Under the pieces are notes generated by a model that was not told where the DNA came from, searched no databases, and saw nothing but the letters and a program-made list of their open reading frames with translations. Of a stretch of DNA of 64,000 nucleotides, positions 46,178 to 56,607 are shown in pieces. The translations under genes were made by a program, and so were the position numbers. Every line of letters begins with the position of its first letter. Positions within the stretch are counted from its first letter, which is position 1. The DNA comes from Helicobacter saguini (GTDB taxonomy: Bacteria; Campylobacterota; Campylobacteria; Campylobacterales; Helicobacteraceae): the NCBI RefSeq assembly GCF_000762875.2, contig NZ_JRMP02000014.1, forward strand, positions 1 through 64,000, given 5' to 3'.

Positions 46178-48232
46178 AATATTGCGTTTTTTTTGATGGC
46201 GGTGGAATGTTATGGCGAAGCGGTGGGCTTCATCGCGTAATTTTTGCAAAAATTGCAGCCGTTTGTCGCTCTCGCTTAAACGCACCTCCAAGTCGCTACT
46301 ACGCAGGGTGTCTTTGGCGCGACCTTTGGCGCGATAGGCTTTGGCGTCTCGTTTTTCTTTGGCGATGGCTAGCACCTCGACATTCGCGCCCACAGATTCT
46401 AAGATTTCTTTTGCCAAGTTGATTTGCGCTTTTCCGCCATCAAGTAGCCACAGATTTGGCGGCGGCTCTTTGCTAAAACTTGCGGCACGGCGACTTAGCA
46501 TCTCGCGCATTTGGCTGTATTCATCCTTTCCTTGCAAGTTGTAATGTCGATACTTTTCCTTGCAAAAGTTATTATTTTCATAACTTATCATCGCCCCAAC
46601 GCAAAAACTCCCACTATGATGGCTCGTATCAAACACCTCGATACTATCAATGTCTTGCTTAAGATTAAAAAGCTCTTTAATCTCGTGTAGCACGGCATTT
46701 TCAAGGCGATTTATTTTATAGTGATTTTCTAGCAAATTTTGCGCGTTAAGATTTGCAAGTTGGGCTAATTTTAGCTTATTTCCTTTCTTTGGAAACACGA
46801 GCCGCTCAGCAATCTCAGGGATAGAATCTTGCAGGGTTTGGAAATTTTTTTCACTAATATTTGCGATAATTATTTCATTGCTAAGGCTTTCATCTTGCAA
46901 AATCTTAAGTAGGGCCTGGGTGTAAATCTCGCATTCAAATTCTTGCGTTAAGTTAGAAAAATTAGAATTAGATTCTATAAAATGTTGGCTTTTTTGTAAG
47001 TTAGATTCTACACTAATAGGGTGGTGGGTGGGCGATATATTATTAGATTCTATATTTTCTAGCTTTTTAGAATCTTGCAAGTTAGATTCTAAATTTTCGT
47101 TATTTTTTATAGAATCTATATTGTTAGATTCTATAACTTTTTTAGAATCTAGTTCTAAATTTTCTAAGTTTTCTTTGGAATCTAAGTTTTTAGATTCCAA
47201 ATTAGTAAATTCAGTGTTTTTATAGAATCTAGATTCTATATTCTCTAACTTTTTAGAATCTTCTTTTGATACGCCGATATTTGCACGCACAAAAATATGA
47301 TAACTACTTGCCACCTTACCATCACGCACAAAAAGTTTCAGCAAAATCCCACCCTTTTGCCCATAAATAAAGCTCAAAACCTCCGCATTATAGCCATTTT
47401 TCAAATCAATCACGCTAAAATGCTCAATTTCTTTCAACACCGCAAGGCTATTTTTACACGCCAAAGCCTGTTCAAAAAGCTCATTTTGCGCGTATTCAAG
47501 CATTTTAGATTCTAAAACCTTAAGCATTTTTGCCTTATTTTGCATTAAATTTAAGGCATTTTGCACGTAATTTGCATACTTTTCACGTGTTGCAGAATCT
47601 TTATATTCACACACGCCAAGGCACTTATTTAGCTGAAAATAAAGGCAAGTTTTTTTTCCTTTTAAGCAACTGCTTTCCTGCACGAGCGGAAACATTTCAT
47701 AAATGCTACTTAGAATCTCCTTAGCACCCTTTGGATACGGACCAAAATATAGGACATTTTTTGTCTTTTTTATCACACGCGTAATGCTAAATCGCGGAAA
47801 ATCATCGCCCAGATTTATCGTAATATAGGGATAAGTCTTATCATCGCGAAGCAAAATATTATACTTTGGATTTTGCGTTTTTATAAAGGAATTTTCCAAA
47901 ATGAGCGCTTCTTTCTCATTATCGACTATAATTGTGTGAATGCTTGAGATTTGTCGCACCATTTGCTGGATTCTAAGGCTATTTTTTGGATTTGGCAGGA
48001 TTTCATAAGTTATGATTTTTGTAACTTTTTCTTGTGATTTGTTAGAATCTAAGCCGCTAGATTCTACAAAACTTTCAATTTCTATAATTTTAAAATAAGT
48101 TTTTATCCGTTTTTTCAAATTTTTTGCTTTGCCAACATAGAGCAATTTATGATTGCTATCATAGTATTGATACACGCCCGGCAGGTTTGGCGCGTTATCA
48201 ATCTGGGCTTTTAAATCGCTAAAATTTTCCAC
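46163..48232 (-). CDS. uvrC: UvrABC excinuclease subunit UvrC with 9-mer insert
   Basis: UvrC makes the dual incision in nucleotide excision repair. The GIY-YIG domain is N-terminal (LPGVYQYYDSNHKLLYVGKAKNLKKRI), with ILLRDDKTYPYI nearby and the C-terminal RNase-H-like region with EVFDTSHHSGSFCVGAM and a FHRHQKKRN ending. Usual length is about 600; this is 689. Residues about 321-429 are an insert (LESKNLDSKENLENLELDS and so on) of many 9-mers and one GC-rich element (SPTHHPI). It falls between the UvrB-binding and endonuclease halves. The ATG at 48232 follows an AAGGG site. Confidence 0.93.
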   Translation of the reverse strand: MENFSDLKAQIDNAPNLPGVYQYYDSNHKLLYVGKAKNLKKRIKTYFKIIEIESFVESSGLDSNKSQEKVTKIITYEILPNPKNSLRIQQMVRQISSIHTIIVDNEKEALILENSFIKTQNPKYNILLRDDKTYPYITINLGDDFPRFSITRVIKKTKNVLYFGPYPKGAKEILSSIYEMFPLVQESSCLKGKKTCLYFQLNKCLGVCEYKDSATREKYANYVQNALNLMQNKAKMLKVLESKMLEYAQNELFEQALACKNSLAVLKEIEHFSVIDLKNGYNAEVLSFIYGQKGGILLKLFVRDGKVASSYHIFVRANIGVSKEDSKKLENIESRFYKNTEFTNLESKNLDSKENLENLELDSKKVIESNNIDSIKNNENLESNLQDSKKLENIESNNISPTHHPISVESNLQKSQHFIESNSNFSNLTQEFECEIYTQALLKILQDESLSNEIIIANISEKNFQTLQDSIPEIAERLVFPKKGNKLKLAQLANLNAQNLLENHYKINRLENAVLHEIKELFNLKQDIDSIEVFDTSHHSGSFCVGAMISYENNNFCKEKYRHYNLQGKDEYSQMREMLSRRAASFSKEPPPNLWLLDGGKAQINLAKEILESVGANVEVLAIAKEKRDAKAYRAKGRAKDTLRSSDLEVRLSESDKRLQFLQKLRDEAHRFAITFHRHQKKRNILKNI

Positions 48233-48316
48233 ATTTTTCCCTTAAAAATAAAACAAGATTCTATAAAATTTAGTTAAATTAATAAAGTTTTTTGATAAAA
48301 TAACCTTTTGCGTTAA

Positions 48317-48393
48317 CGGAGTATAGCGCAGCCTGATAGCGCGCACCCTTGGGGTGGGTGAGGTCGTGGGTTTGAATCCCGCTACTCCGACCA
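48317..48393 (+). tRNA. tRNA-Pro (anticodon GGG)
   Basis: A full cloverleaf: acceptor CGGAGTA pairs with TACTCCG, D stem GCGC/GCGC, anticodon stem CACCC/GGGTG around loop TTGGGGT (anticodon GGG at loop positions 3-5), and T stem GTGGG/CCCGC with loop TTTGAAT. The 3' ACCA is encoded. The C1-G72 pair is the one expected for tRNA-Pro. A GATAAAAT -10 lies about 20 bases upstream. Confidence 0.95.
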
Positions 48394-48505
48394 TTTTTTA
48401 ACTAAAAAGTTTTTATTTAAATAATAATTTTGCAAAAATTTACAATTGAATATACTTTATATAAAAAATATTTAAACTACATTTTGAATTTTAATGTTAT
48501 TTGTT

Positions 48506-48602
48506 AGGTTTTGTTTATTTAGGAGTAACACATTTAAATATTTAGCTTTTTAAATTTTTTATCAGGGTAAAACACCCAAAAATTAAAAAGATAACAAAAC
48601 CT
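48506..48602. terminator. Nested inverted repeat, possible terminator of cysK
   Basis: GGGT-AAAAC-ACCC (48565-48577) is extended by CTTTTTAAATTTTTT / AAAAATTAAAAAG (48546-48590). An outer pair AGGTTTTGTT / AACAAAACCT (48506-48515 / 48593-48602) encloses it. It lies just past the cysK stop on the minus strand. It could be a terminator or a small structured RNA; the former is likelier. Confidence 0.4.
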
Positions 48603-48632
48603 CCAAGTTTTGTAATCATTCAATATTAGATT

Positions 48633-49550
48633 TTACCCCTCAAAAAGTTCGGTTGATAGGTATCGTTCGCCTGTGTCATTTAGCATTGTTAGAATGTTGT
48701 GATTTGGGTAGCGTTTTGCTAGCACTTTTGCGGCGTGCAAGTTCGCACCACTTGAGATTCCAACTAGGACTCCTTCTTTTTTAGCGACTTCTCTAGCCAT
48801 ATTAAAGGCATCTTCATTTTCCACCTTGATAATCTCGCTATACACGTTAGTATCTAAAATCGGTGGGACAAATCCAGCGCCGATTCCTTGAATCTTATGC
48901 GGACTTGGCTGACCGCCACTCAATACAGGCGATGCAGCAGGCTCAACGGCTACTACCAAAGTCTTAGGATTATGCTCTTTTAACACGCTTCCTACACCTG
49001 TCAAACTCCCGCCAGTGCCTACACCAGCGACAAAAATATCCACCTTTGTATTGCCAAAAGATTTTAGAATCTCTTTTGCAGTCGTTTCTTTGTGGATTCT
49101 AACATTTGCTTCATTTTCAAATTGCTTTAAGATTATAGAATCTTTTGTAGATTCATTAATTTCTCTTGCGCGCTCTAACGCACCTTTCATCCCCTTTGCA
49201 GGTTCTGTCAATTCTAATTTCGCACCCAAAGCAGCCATTACTTTTCGTCTCTCAATGCTCATTGAGCTAGGCATTACAATGGTTAATTTTAAGCCCAAAG
49301 CCGCGCACACTCCAGCCAAACCGATACCTGTGTTACCACTTGTCGCTTCGATAATTAGCGTATTTTGCGTGATTTTCCCACTTTTTAGCCCATCTTGCAC
49401 CATTGCAAAGGCGATTCTATCCTTAATCGACCCATTTGGCTCCATAAACTCGCATTTCCCAAAAATATTCGCCCCAAACTTACTAGAAAGCTTATTTAGC
49501 TTTATTATCGGTGTGTTGCCAATCAATTCTGTTACATTTTGTGCTATCAT
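48633..49550 (-). CDS. cysK: Cysteine synthase (O-acetylserine sulfhydrylase)
   Basis: This PLP enzyme makes cysteine from O-acetylserine and sulfide. The PLP lysine lies in NGSIKDRIAFAM, followed by EATSGNTGIGLAGVC, VAGVGTGGSLTGVG (phosphate loop) and IQGIGAGFVPPIL. The 305-residue length is normal with no repeat insert. The NPxGSVKDR consensus is read EPNGSIKDR here. The ATG at 49550 has a GGAG site. The gene is divergent from acnB. Confidence 0.92.
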   Translation of the reverse strand: MIAQNVTELIGNTPIIKLNKLSSKFGANIFGKCEFMEPNGSIKDRIAFAMVQDGLKSGKITQNTLIIEATSGNTGIGLAGVCAALGLKLTIVMPSSMSIERRKVMAALGAKLELTEPAKGMKGALERAREINESTKDSIILKQFENEANVRIHKETTAKEILKSFGNTKVDIFVAGVGTGGSLTGVGSVLKEHNPKTLVVAVEPAASPVLSGGQPSPHKIQGIGAGFVPPILDTNVYSEIIKVENEDAFNMAREVAKKEGVLVGISSGANLHAAKVLAKRYPNHNILTMLNDTGERYLSTELFEG

Positions 49551-49672
49551 GATTAATTCTCCATATTTGAAATGTGTAGCTAAGCACTTTCTTAAAAAGT
49601 TTAAGCTAAAATTATTATACCAACTAAAAGTAAATTTTAGTTAATTTTATAACTCTTTAAAGGAGCGATGTG

Positions 49673-52270
49673 ATGAATTTAGAACATTTTATAGCAAAAT
49701 ATAACGAATTAGCTAACGAGAGAAAATCTCAAGCTATACCACCCCTAGCTTTAGATGTATCCCAAACTACATCTGCAATTGAGATTCTAAACTCAAGTAA
49801 GTTTAGCGATGGTGACAAGGATTTCTGCAAAGATTTGTTAGTAAATCGAGTGAATCCGGGCGTGGATGATTCCGCAAAAATCAAGGCTGAGTTTTTAGGC
49901 AAGATTGCAAAGGGCGAGATAAAGTGCGATAAATTTGCCCCACAAGAAGCAGTCAAATACTTAGGCACAATGCTAGGTGGCTACAATGTCCCATATTTGT
50001 TAGAATCTTTAAGCTCTAGCAATGATGAAGTGGCAGCTGAAGCGGTTCGCGCGTTAAAGCATACATTATTAGTATATGATGCGTTTGAAAAAATCGCTGA
50101 TATGAGTAAAGATTCTAAAGATTCTAAGGTAGCAAGTCGCGCTAAAGAAATTATAGAATCTTGGGCTAATGCAGAGTGGTTTTTGGCTAAAAAAGAATTG
50201 CCAAAAGAAATCAAACTAGCCGTTTTAAAAATAGATGGTGAGACAAACACAGATGATTTAAGCCCGGCTAGTGATGCCTTTACTAGAAGTGATATTCCAC
50301 TTCACGCAAAAGCAATGCTAAAAAGTCGCGTAGATAATTATGAGTCGCGTTTAGATTCTATAAAAAAGATAGCGGCTCAAAATGACGCACACGTGGTATA
50401 TGTCGGCGATGTAGTTGGCACAGGTAGTAGTCGTAAGTCGGCGTGTAATTCTATCGTGTGGCACTTTGGAGATTCTATACCTTATATACCAAATAAGAAA
50501 AGTGGCGGATTTGTTATCGGTAGCATTATCGCGCCGATTTTCTTTGCGACTTGTGAAGATAGCGGCTGTCTGCCTGTGGTGGCGAATGTGGATAAACTCA
50601 AAGAGGGCGATATAATCATTTTGAAACCACACGATGGGCAGATTGTGAAAAATGGCGAAGTTGTTAGCACTTTTACACTTAGTCCAAATACAATATTTGA
50701 TGAAATCCGCGCTGGTGGGCGAATACCGCTAATTATCGGGCGTGGGCTAACTAATAAGGCTAGGAAATTCTTAGGATTAGGGGAGAGCGAAATATTTGCA
50801 AAACCAAAACAACCAGCACAAAGTAACAAAGGCTACACACTAGCGCAAAAAATGGTAGGTGTGGCTTGTGGAAAAGAAGGCGTTAGAGCAGGGGAATACT
50901 GCGAACCAAAGGCTACAACCGTAGGCAGTCAAGATACCACAGGCGCGATGACAAGGGATGAAGTAAAAGAATTAGCAAGTTTGAGTTACAGCGCTGACTT
51001 TGTAATGCAAAGCTTTTGCCACACAGCCGCATATCCAAAACCAGCGGATATTAGCTTGCAAGCGACATTGCCTAACTTTATGACTACACGCGGCGGCGTG
51101 GCATTGCGTCCTAAAGATGGCGTGATACACTCTTGGCTAAATAGATTCTGTCTTCCTGATACCGTAGGCACAGGGGGCGACTCACATACAAGATTCCCTA
51201 TCGGTATTAGCTTCCCAGCTGGTAGCGGACTAGTCGCATTTGCCGCTGTTACAGGCTCTATGCCGCTAAATATGCCAGAATCTGTCCTAGTGCGATTTAA
51301 GGGCAAGATGAATCCGGGCATAACATTGCGTGATTTGGTAAATGCTATTCCATATTATGCGATTAAAAAGGGCTTGCTAACCGTGCCAAAGCAAAATAAA
51401 AAGAATATTTTTAGTGGAAAAGTTCTAGAAATCGAAGGTTTGGAAGATATAAAAGTAGAACAAGCCTTTGAACTAAGTGATGCTAGTGCTGAGCGAAGTG
51501 CGGCGGCTTGCACCATAGCACTTAATAAAGAGCCTATAATTGAATACTTAGAATCTAATATCGCATTAATCGAAGCGATGATAAAAGATGGCTATCAAAA
51601 CGCTGAAACCCTGGCACGTAGGGCAAAGCGAATGCGTGAGTGGATAAATAATCCTGTGCTTTTGAAAGCTGATAAGGACGCTGAATATGCTGCGGTAATT
51701 GAAATTGACTTGAGCGAAATAAAAGAGCCGATTTTAGCGTGTCCAAATGACCCAGATGATGTGGCAACCTTAGGCGAGATACTAGCAGATTCTAAACGAC
51801 CAAAGCATATTGATGAAGTTTTTATCGGTAGCTGTATGACAAATATCGGGCATTTTAGGGCATTTGGCGAGATTATGAAAAATGAGGGGCAAAGTGCAAC
51901 ACGCACGTGGCTAGTGCCGCCAACGAAAATGGATTCTAAAAAGCTAAGTGATGAAGGGTATTTTAGCCTTTTTGGTGCGGCAGGAGCGCGTATTGAAGTG
52001 CCAGGATGTAGTCTATGTATGGGAAATCAGGCACGTGTAAAAGATAATGCGGTTGTGTTCTCCACATCAACTAGAAACTTTGATAATAGAATGGGCAAAG
52101 GCGCTCAAGTGTATTTAGGAAGTGCCGAGCTAGGCGCAGTGTGTGCGAAATTAGGGCGACTACCTAGTGTAGAAGAATACTTGCAAATAGTCCCACAAAA
52201 ACTAGGAGAAAACACAAGCAAAGTCTATCGCTACCTAGAATTTGACAAAATCAAAGACTTCGCCCTATAG
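49673..52270 (+). CDS. acnB: Aconitate hydratase B
   Basis: An iron-sulfur enzyme of the TCA cycle, and in bacteria also an RNA-binding stress regulator. The N-terminal helical HEAT-like domain, ARVDNYES-like swivel domain, [36 protein letters not shown] and the cluster cysteines in SCMTNIGHF and CSLCMGNQ identify AcnB (865 residues). The ATG at 49673 has AGGAG seven bases upstream, better than the GTG one codon earlier. Small 9-mer clusters ([12 protein letters not shown] near residue 150) sit in a loop. Its TAG stop begins a TAGAATCT copy. Confidence 0.93.
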   Translation: MNLEHFIAKYNELANERKSQAIPPLALDVSQTTSAIEILNSSKFSDGDKDFCKDLLVNRVNPGVDDSAKIKAEFLGKIAKGEIKCDKFAPQEAVKYLGTMLGGYNVPYLLESLSSSNDEVAAEAVRALKHTLLVYDAFEKIADMSKDSKDSKVASRAKEIIESWANAEWFLAKKELPKEIKLAVLKIDGETNTDDLSPASDAFTRSDIPLHAKAMLKSRVDNYESRLDSIKKIAAQNDAHVVYVGDVVGTGSSRKSACNSIVWHFGDSIPYIPNKKSGGFVIGSIIAPIFFATCEDSGCLPVVANVDKLKEGDIIILKPHDGQIVKNGEVVSTFTLSPNTIFDEIRAGGRIPLIIGRGLTNKARKFLGLGESEIFAKPKQPAQSNKGYTLAQKMVGVACGKEGVRAGEYCEPKATTVGSQDTTGAMTRDEVKELASLSYSADFVMQSFCHTAAYPKPADISLQATLPNFMTTRGGVALRPKDGVIHSWLNRFCLPDTVGTGGDSHTRFPIGISFPAGSGLVAFAAVTGSMPLNMPESVLVRFKGKMNPGITLRDLVNAIPYYAIKKGLLTVPKQNKKNIFSGKVLEIEGLEDIKVEQAFELSDASAERSAAACTIALNKEPIIEYLESNIALIEAMIKDGYQNAETLARRAKRMREWINNPVLLKADKDAEYAAVIEIDLSEIKEPILACPNDPDDVATLGEILADSKRPKHIDEVFIGSCMTNIGHFRAFGEIMKNEGQSATRTWLVPPTKMDSKKLSDEGYFSLFGAAGARIEVPGCSLCMGNQARVKDNAVVFSTSTRNFDNRMGKGAQVYLGSAELGAVCAKLGRLPSVEEYLQIVPQKLGENTSKVYRYLEFDKIKDFAL

Positions 52271-52307
52271 AATCTTTATAGAATCTATGGAATCTAAGGG
52301 CTTTAAA

Positions 52308-52955
52308 ATGAAAAAATTAAGTGGATTATACGCAATTAGCGATAGCAAACTTAGCCCAGATTCTAAGATTTTTTCTTATTTAGATTCTGCAATTAAGGGC
52401 GGTGTTAGCATTTTTCAATATCGCAATAAAGATTCTAAAGATAGTCAAATACGCGGTTTAGTTAGCGATTTACAGGGCTTTTGTGATGAAAAAAATGTGC
52501 TTTTTGTGCTAAATGATAGGCGTGAGTTAGCGTTAGATTTGAATGTAAGTGCAGTGCATTTAGGTAAAGAAGAAGTAGCTGATTTTACACATTTTAGGGA
52601 ATCTTTTAAGGGAATCATAGGCGTTAGTTGCTATAATGATTTAAATCTTGCTTTGCATTTTGAGAATCTAAAAGCAGATTATGTTGCCTTTGGTGGTATG
52701 TTTAAGTCAAAAATTAAGCCAAATGCTGTAAATTGCAATCTTGATATTTTGCGAAAGGCAAAAGAGATTCTAAAAATCCCTATTTGTGCTATCGGTGGAA
52801 TAGATTCTAACAACATCCATTTACTAAAAAATGCCGACATGATAGCGGTAATCTCAAGCCTTTGGAATCTAGATTCTAAAGATTCCATAGAATCTAACAT
52901 AGAATCTAAAATCACACAAAACGCAAGGAATTTACTAAAAAATTTTAAATCCTAA
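52308..52955 (+). CDS. thiE: Thiamine-phosphate synthase ThiE-like
   Basis: Joins the thiazole and pyrimidine halves of thiamine. TIM-barrel motifs LYAISDSKL, GVSIFQYRNKDS, FVLNDRRELALDLNVSAVHLGKE, GVSCYND and the phosphate-binding IPICAIGGI segment all fit. The protein is 215 residues, ending in motif-rich DSKDSIESNIESK. The ATG at 52308 follows AAGGG. The 66-nt stretch upstream is largely the end of acnB and 9-mers. No TPP riboswitch was seen. Some short ThiE/TenI-type relatives act as regulators, which cannot be excluded. Confidence 0.82.
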   Translation: MKKLSGLYAISDSKLSPDSKIFSYLDSAIKGGVSIFQYRNKDSKDSQIRGLVSDLQGFCDEKNVLFVLNDRRELALDLNVSAVHLGKEEVADFTHFRESFKGIIGVSCYNDLNLALHFENLKADYVAFGGMFKSKIKPNAVNCNLDILRKAKEILKIPICAIGGIDSNNIHLLKNADMIAVISSLWNLDSKDSIESNIESKITQNARNLLKNFKS

Positions 52956-52959
52956 AAAT

Positions 52960-53253
52960 CTACTTTAAAAAAGAATCAAGGATTGTGTTGTGTAGGACTG
53001 GGTCAAATTCATATATTTTGTATTCGGCTACATGATTTTGGACAAAGGGGTCTGCTTTACTAAAGGCAGTAGCGCAGTTTATACACTCAAATTTACCTAT
53101 GATTAAGCCGCCATCTTTTGGATTTCTAGGACCTGAAGCGAGTAAAAAGCCTTCCTTATATCCTTCGCTTAAGTAGCTTCTGTGTGCATTTAAATTCTCT
53201 TCTATCTTTTCAATCGGTGCGGTGTAATTTACTAACATTACAAATAATTTCAT
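52960..53253 (-). CDS. YciI-family protein
   Basis: A 97-residue ferredoxin-like alpha/beta protein of the YCII family: MKLFVMLVNYTAPIEKI, AHRSYLSEGYKEGFLLASGP and a DPFVQNHVAEYKIYEF ending. Some family members have dehydrochlorinase-like activity, but most are unassigned. The ATG at 53253 follows GGAG; an upstream in-frame ATG has no site. It is convergent with thiE. Confidence 0.8.
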   Translation of the reverse strand: MKLFVMLVNYTAPIEKIEENLNAHRSYLSEGYKEGFLLASGPRNPKDGGLIIGKFECINCATAFSKADPFVQNHVAEYKIYEFDPVLHNTILDSFLK

Positions 53254-53435
53254 GACTTCTCCTTTACATTTAATCAATAAATTATATATTCAAAATACAA
53301 AAATATAGTAAATTTGTAACTATCACTTGCAATAAATTTATAAAATTTATAATAAAAATATAAAAAATGTGTATTTTAGGATAGAATCTATTTTTAATTT
53401 TTGCGTATTTTATTTCACACACAAAGGAGTAAAAC

Positions 53436-55070
53436 ATGGCAGATTCTAAACAAGATTCTAAAACGCAAGATTCTAATAAAACCACAGAATCTAACGGCAG
53501 TAAAAAGCCCATTAGTGCTAAGCAGAGCATAAAAGAGAGTAGCGCGAAAGCCCTTGCTTCACGTCATATCGGTAAGCTGGAGTTTAATTTTCCTATTATC
53601 CCTACGCTTGTGTGCCTTGCTATCGGGTTTTTCTTTTGGTTTAGCACGCCGCCTGGCGATGCGGTCGTGATGGTAAATGGCGAGGAAAAGCTAATTAAGG
53701 GCATAAGTCAAGATGGCTGGCGATTGCTTGGAATCTTTATTGCGACAATTTTGGCGATTATTCTTAAGATTATGCCTATCGGTGCGTTAAGCATTGTGGC
53801 GATTTCTATTGTGGCGGTAACTTGTGTAACTGCGCCTACTATGAAAGCTAGTATGACAAATAGTTTGAGCGGATTCCATGAGAGCCTTATTTGGCTTATT
53901 GCTGTGGCGGTAATGATTTCGCGTGGTATCATTAAGACAGGCTTAGGGCGACGTGTGGGCTTTTTCTTTATCTCGCTTTTTGGGCGAAAAACGTTAGGTA
54001 TTGCGTATTCAATCGTTATTAGTGAGCTTATTTTAGCACCTGTAACGCCGTCAAATACCGCGCGTGGCGGGGGCATTGTCCATCCTATTATGCGTTCTAT
54101 CTCGCATAGCTTTGGCTCTGACCCGGAGAATAATACGCAAAATCGCATCGGTCGCTATCTCGCGTTAGTGAATTTCGAGGCAAATCCTATCACTTCTGGT
54201 ATGTTTATCACCGCGACTGCGCCTAATCCGCTGGTTGTCAATCTTGTCGCTGATGTGACAGGGGGCGATTTTCACATTACTTGGGGGCAGTGGGCTGTGG
54301 CAATGCTTTTGCCTAGCCTTGTGGCGTTGTTTTTAATGCCGCTTGTGGTGTGGTTTTTCTATCCGCCTGAGATAAAAGATACGCATAATGCAAAGCAACT
54401 AGCAAAAAGCGAACTAGCAAAAATGGGCAAAATGACGCATTTAGAAAAGGTAATGCTTGGAATCTTTGGCATTATGCTGCTGCTTTGGGCTGGTGTGACG
54501 GATTTAATCGGTATTAAGATGGACCCTGCGGCGGTGGCGTTTATCGGGCTGTCGCTCTCTTTGCTGGCTGGGATTTTGACGTGGCAGGATTGCTTGAGTG
54601 AAAAGAGTGCGTGGGATACGCTTGTGTGGTTTAGCGCGCTTGTGATGATGGCTACTTTCCTTAATAAATTAGGCGTGATTGCTTATGTCGCGCAACATTT
54701 GGAAGTGGGCATTCGTGGGCTAGGCTTAAGCTGGTTTTGGGCGTGTTTGCTTTTAACGTTGATATATTTGTATTTACATTATTTCTTCGCTTCGACTACG
54801 GCACACGTAGCAGCGATGTTTGCGGCGTTTTATGGCGTGGGCATTGCACTTGGTGCGCCACCTATGCTTTATGCCTTAATGCTTGCTGCGGCTGGTAACA
54901 TTATGATGAGTCTTACGCACTATGCCACAGGGACTGCCCCGGTAATCTTTGGGTCTGGCTATATCACAATCGGTGAGTGGTGGAAAATGGGCTTTATTAT
55001 GAGCGTGGTAAATATCATAATCTTCGCCATATTCGGCTCAATTTGGTGGAAGATTCTGGGGTATTATTAG
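53436..55070 (+). CDS. DASS-family anion/dicarboxylate transporter
   Basis: An inner-membrane carrier of the divalent anion:sodium symporter family, likely for C4-dicarboxylates, 2-oxoglutarate or citrate. About 12 hydrophobic segments, with SNTARGGGIVHPIMRSIS and TATAPNPLVVNLVA as conserved substrate and sodium loops. The N-terminal 45 residues are a 9-mer-made cytosolic tail (SKQDSKTQDSNKTTES). The AAAGGAG site fits the ATG at 53436. The TAG stop is the first part of TAGAATCTAGATTCTA. Confidence 0.85.
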   Translation: MADSKQDSKTQDSNKTTESNGSKKPISAKQSIKESSAKALASRHIGKLEFNFPIIPTLVCLAIGFFFWFSTPPGDAVVMVNGEEKLIKGISQDGWRLLGIFIATILAIILKIMPIGALSIVAISIVAVTCVTAPTMKASMTNSLSGFHESLIWLIAVAVMISRGIIKTGLGRRVGFFFISLFGRKTLGIAYSIVISELILAPVTPSNTARGGGIVHPIMRSISHSFGSDPENNTQNRIGRYLALVNFEANPITSGMFITATAPNPLVVNLVADVTGGDFHITWGQWAVAMLLPSLVALFLMPLVVWFFYPPEIKDTHNAKQLAKSELAKMGKMTHLEKVMLGIFGIMLLLWAGVTDLIGIKMDPAAVAFIGLSLSLLAGILTWQDCLSEKSAWDTLVWFSALVMMATFLNKLGVIAYVAQHLEVGIRGLGLSWFWACLLLTLIYLYLHYFFASTTAHVAAMFAAFYGVGIALGAPPMLYALMLAAAGNIMMSLTHYATGTAPVIFGSGYITIGEWWKMGFIMSVVNIIIFAIFGSIWWKILGYY

Positions 55071-55131
55071 AATCTAGATTCTATATAAGGATAGAATCTA
55101 TTATCATTTTAAAAACATAAACGGAGAGAGT

Positions 55132-56607
55132 TTGAAATATTCGCTAGTAGTTTTGATATTTTTTAGTGTGTTTTTTAGTGCTTGTTCTAAGTATAGTGAG
55201 CAAGTTAAACGTGAGTATGATGGGCATTTTTACACGCATTTATATAAGACACTGCATACTGCTAAAAAAGATAAGGATAACGACAGATTGCTTTGGGAGA
55301 TGCAGTCTAGCTTTCTTACATTTAGCTATTTTGGTCCATATTTTGCCTTTGATGATTTGGAAAAGGCTGAGAATATTTTTAAGGTTTATGAGTCACAAGG
55401 GATTTTATCTGGCATAGGGGCAAATGTCGCGGCAAGTCTAAGCAATGATTTGGCTATGCCATATCGTGGGTATATTTTTGAGGGGGCACTTTTAAATTAT
55501 TACGAAGCTTTGGCGTATTCAAGTGTAGGCGATGACCAAAATGCAAGGATTAGATTCAATCGCGCTAATGATAGGCAAAGACGCGCAAAAGATTATTACG
55601 CAAAAGAGATAAAAAAGGCTCACGATGAAGCGGTGGAACAAGCTAATAAAGAAAAAGAAAATGACGCGTATGCGAAAAATACAAGCGATGCAAATATCGA
55701 TAGAATCTTAAATGAAAAATACTCAAATTTGCGTAATTTCGCAGCGTATCAAAACCTTATAAACCCCGCTATTCCTTATGTTTCTGGAATCTATTTTATG
55801 ATAGTAGATGATTATCCAAAGGCACAAGATTTACTTAAAGAAGCCTATGGAATCTCAAGAGCTAAAATCGCAGCACAAGATATGCAGATTCTAGAATCTA
55901 GAAAGGGTAGAAAAGATTTTGATAAATATACGTGGATAATTATTGAAGATGGGAACTTGGCTCGTAAAAGCCCAATAGAATTATCCATACCGCTAATTAT
56001 GGGAAGTGGGATGAATGCGGTGAATTTCGCCTTGCCGACTTTGGATGAAGGTAGAAAAAATTTCTATAACTACCGCGTAAATGAGTATAATGCGGATTTA
56101 ATTAGCGATATGTCGGCACTTTTTGCTAGTGAGTTTGAGAAGCATTTATCAAGCATTATCACACGCGCAATTATCGGTATGATAGTAAAATCACTGATTA
56201 CAGAATCTATGAATCAAATGGGCACTTATGGGCAGCTTGCTGGGCTTGTTACAAGTCTAGCGTTTAGTGCTACAAATGCGGCTGATACTCGCTCTAGTAT
56301 TGTCCTGCCAGATTCTGTATATATCGCACGTGTGCCAAACAGCCAAAGTCAAATACAAGTCTTTGGGGATAATAGAGAGATTCTAAATATGCAGATAGAT
56401 TTTAGCTGTGATAGTTTGAAAAATCGAATGATGGGCGGCATTGAGTTTAATAAATTGATAGAATCTAAACCAAATGATTTAAAAGGACGTATTGCAATCT
56501 TTGCAAAATATGACTATGATAACAAAGTATGTGCTAGTAGCGATAATATCGTGTATGTGCGGGTGCGCGATGGCACGATAACACATTTTATACTAAAAGG
56601 AGATTAG
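55132..56607 (+). CDS. Lipoprotein of the COG3014 type
   Basis: A signal peptide with lipobox FSAC near residue 18, then a TPR-like helical region (KAENIFKVYESQGILSG; LLNYYEALAYSSVGDDQNARIRFNRANDRQRRA) and a beta-rich C-terminal domain. This matches an uncharacterised family of lipoproteins often paired with an LpoB-like gene. The TTG start at 55132 has GGAGAG upstream. The next gene starts 1 base after the stop. Together they might regulate cell-wall synthases, by analogy with Lpo proteins. Confidence 0.65.
   Translation: MKYSLVVLIFFSVFFSACSKYSEQVKREYDGHFYTHLYKTLHTAKKDKDNDRLLWEMQSSFLTFSYFGPYFAFDDLEKAENIFKVYESQGILSGIGANVAASLSNDLAMPYRGYIFEGALLNYYEALAYSSVGDDQNARIRFNRANDRQRRAKDYYAKEIKKAHDEAVEQANKEKENDAYAKNTSDANIDRILNEKYSNLRNFAAYQNLINPAIPYVSGIYFMIVDDYPKAQDLLKEAYGISRAKIAAQDMQILESRKGRKDFDKYTWIIIEDGNLARKSPIELSIPLIMGSGMNAVNFALPTLDEGRKNFYNYRVNEYNADLISDMSALFASEFEKHLSSIITRAIIGMIVKSLITESMNQMGTYGQLAGLVTSLAFSATNAADTRSSIVLPDSVYIARVPNSQSQIQVFGDNREILNMQIDFSCDSLKNRMMGGIEFNKLIESKPNDLKGRIAIFAKYDYDNKVCASSDNIVYVRVRDGTITHFILKGD

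Noticed and set aside
52261-52307. TPP riboswitch before thiE
   Set aside because: The gap is too short and consists of the acnB end and 9-mers, with no THI-box sequence.
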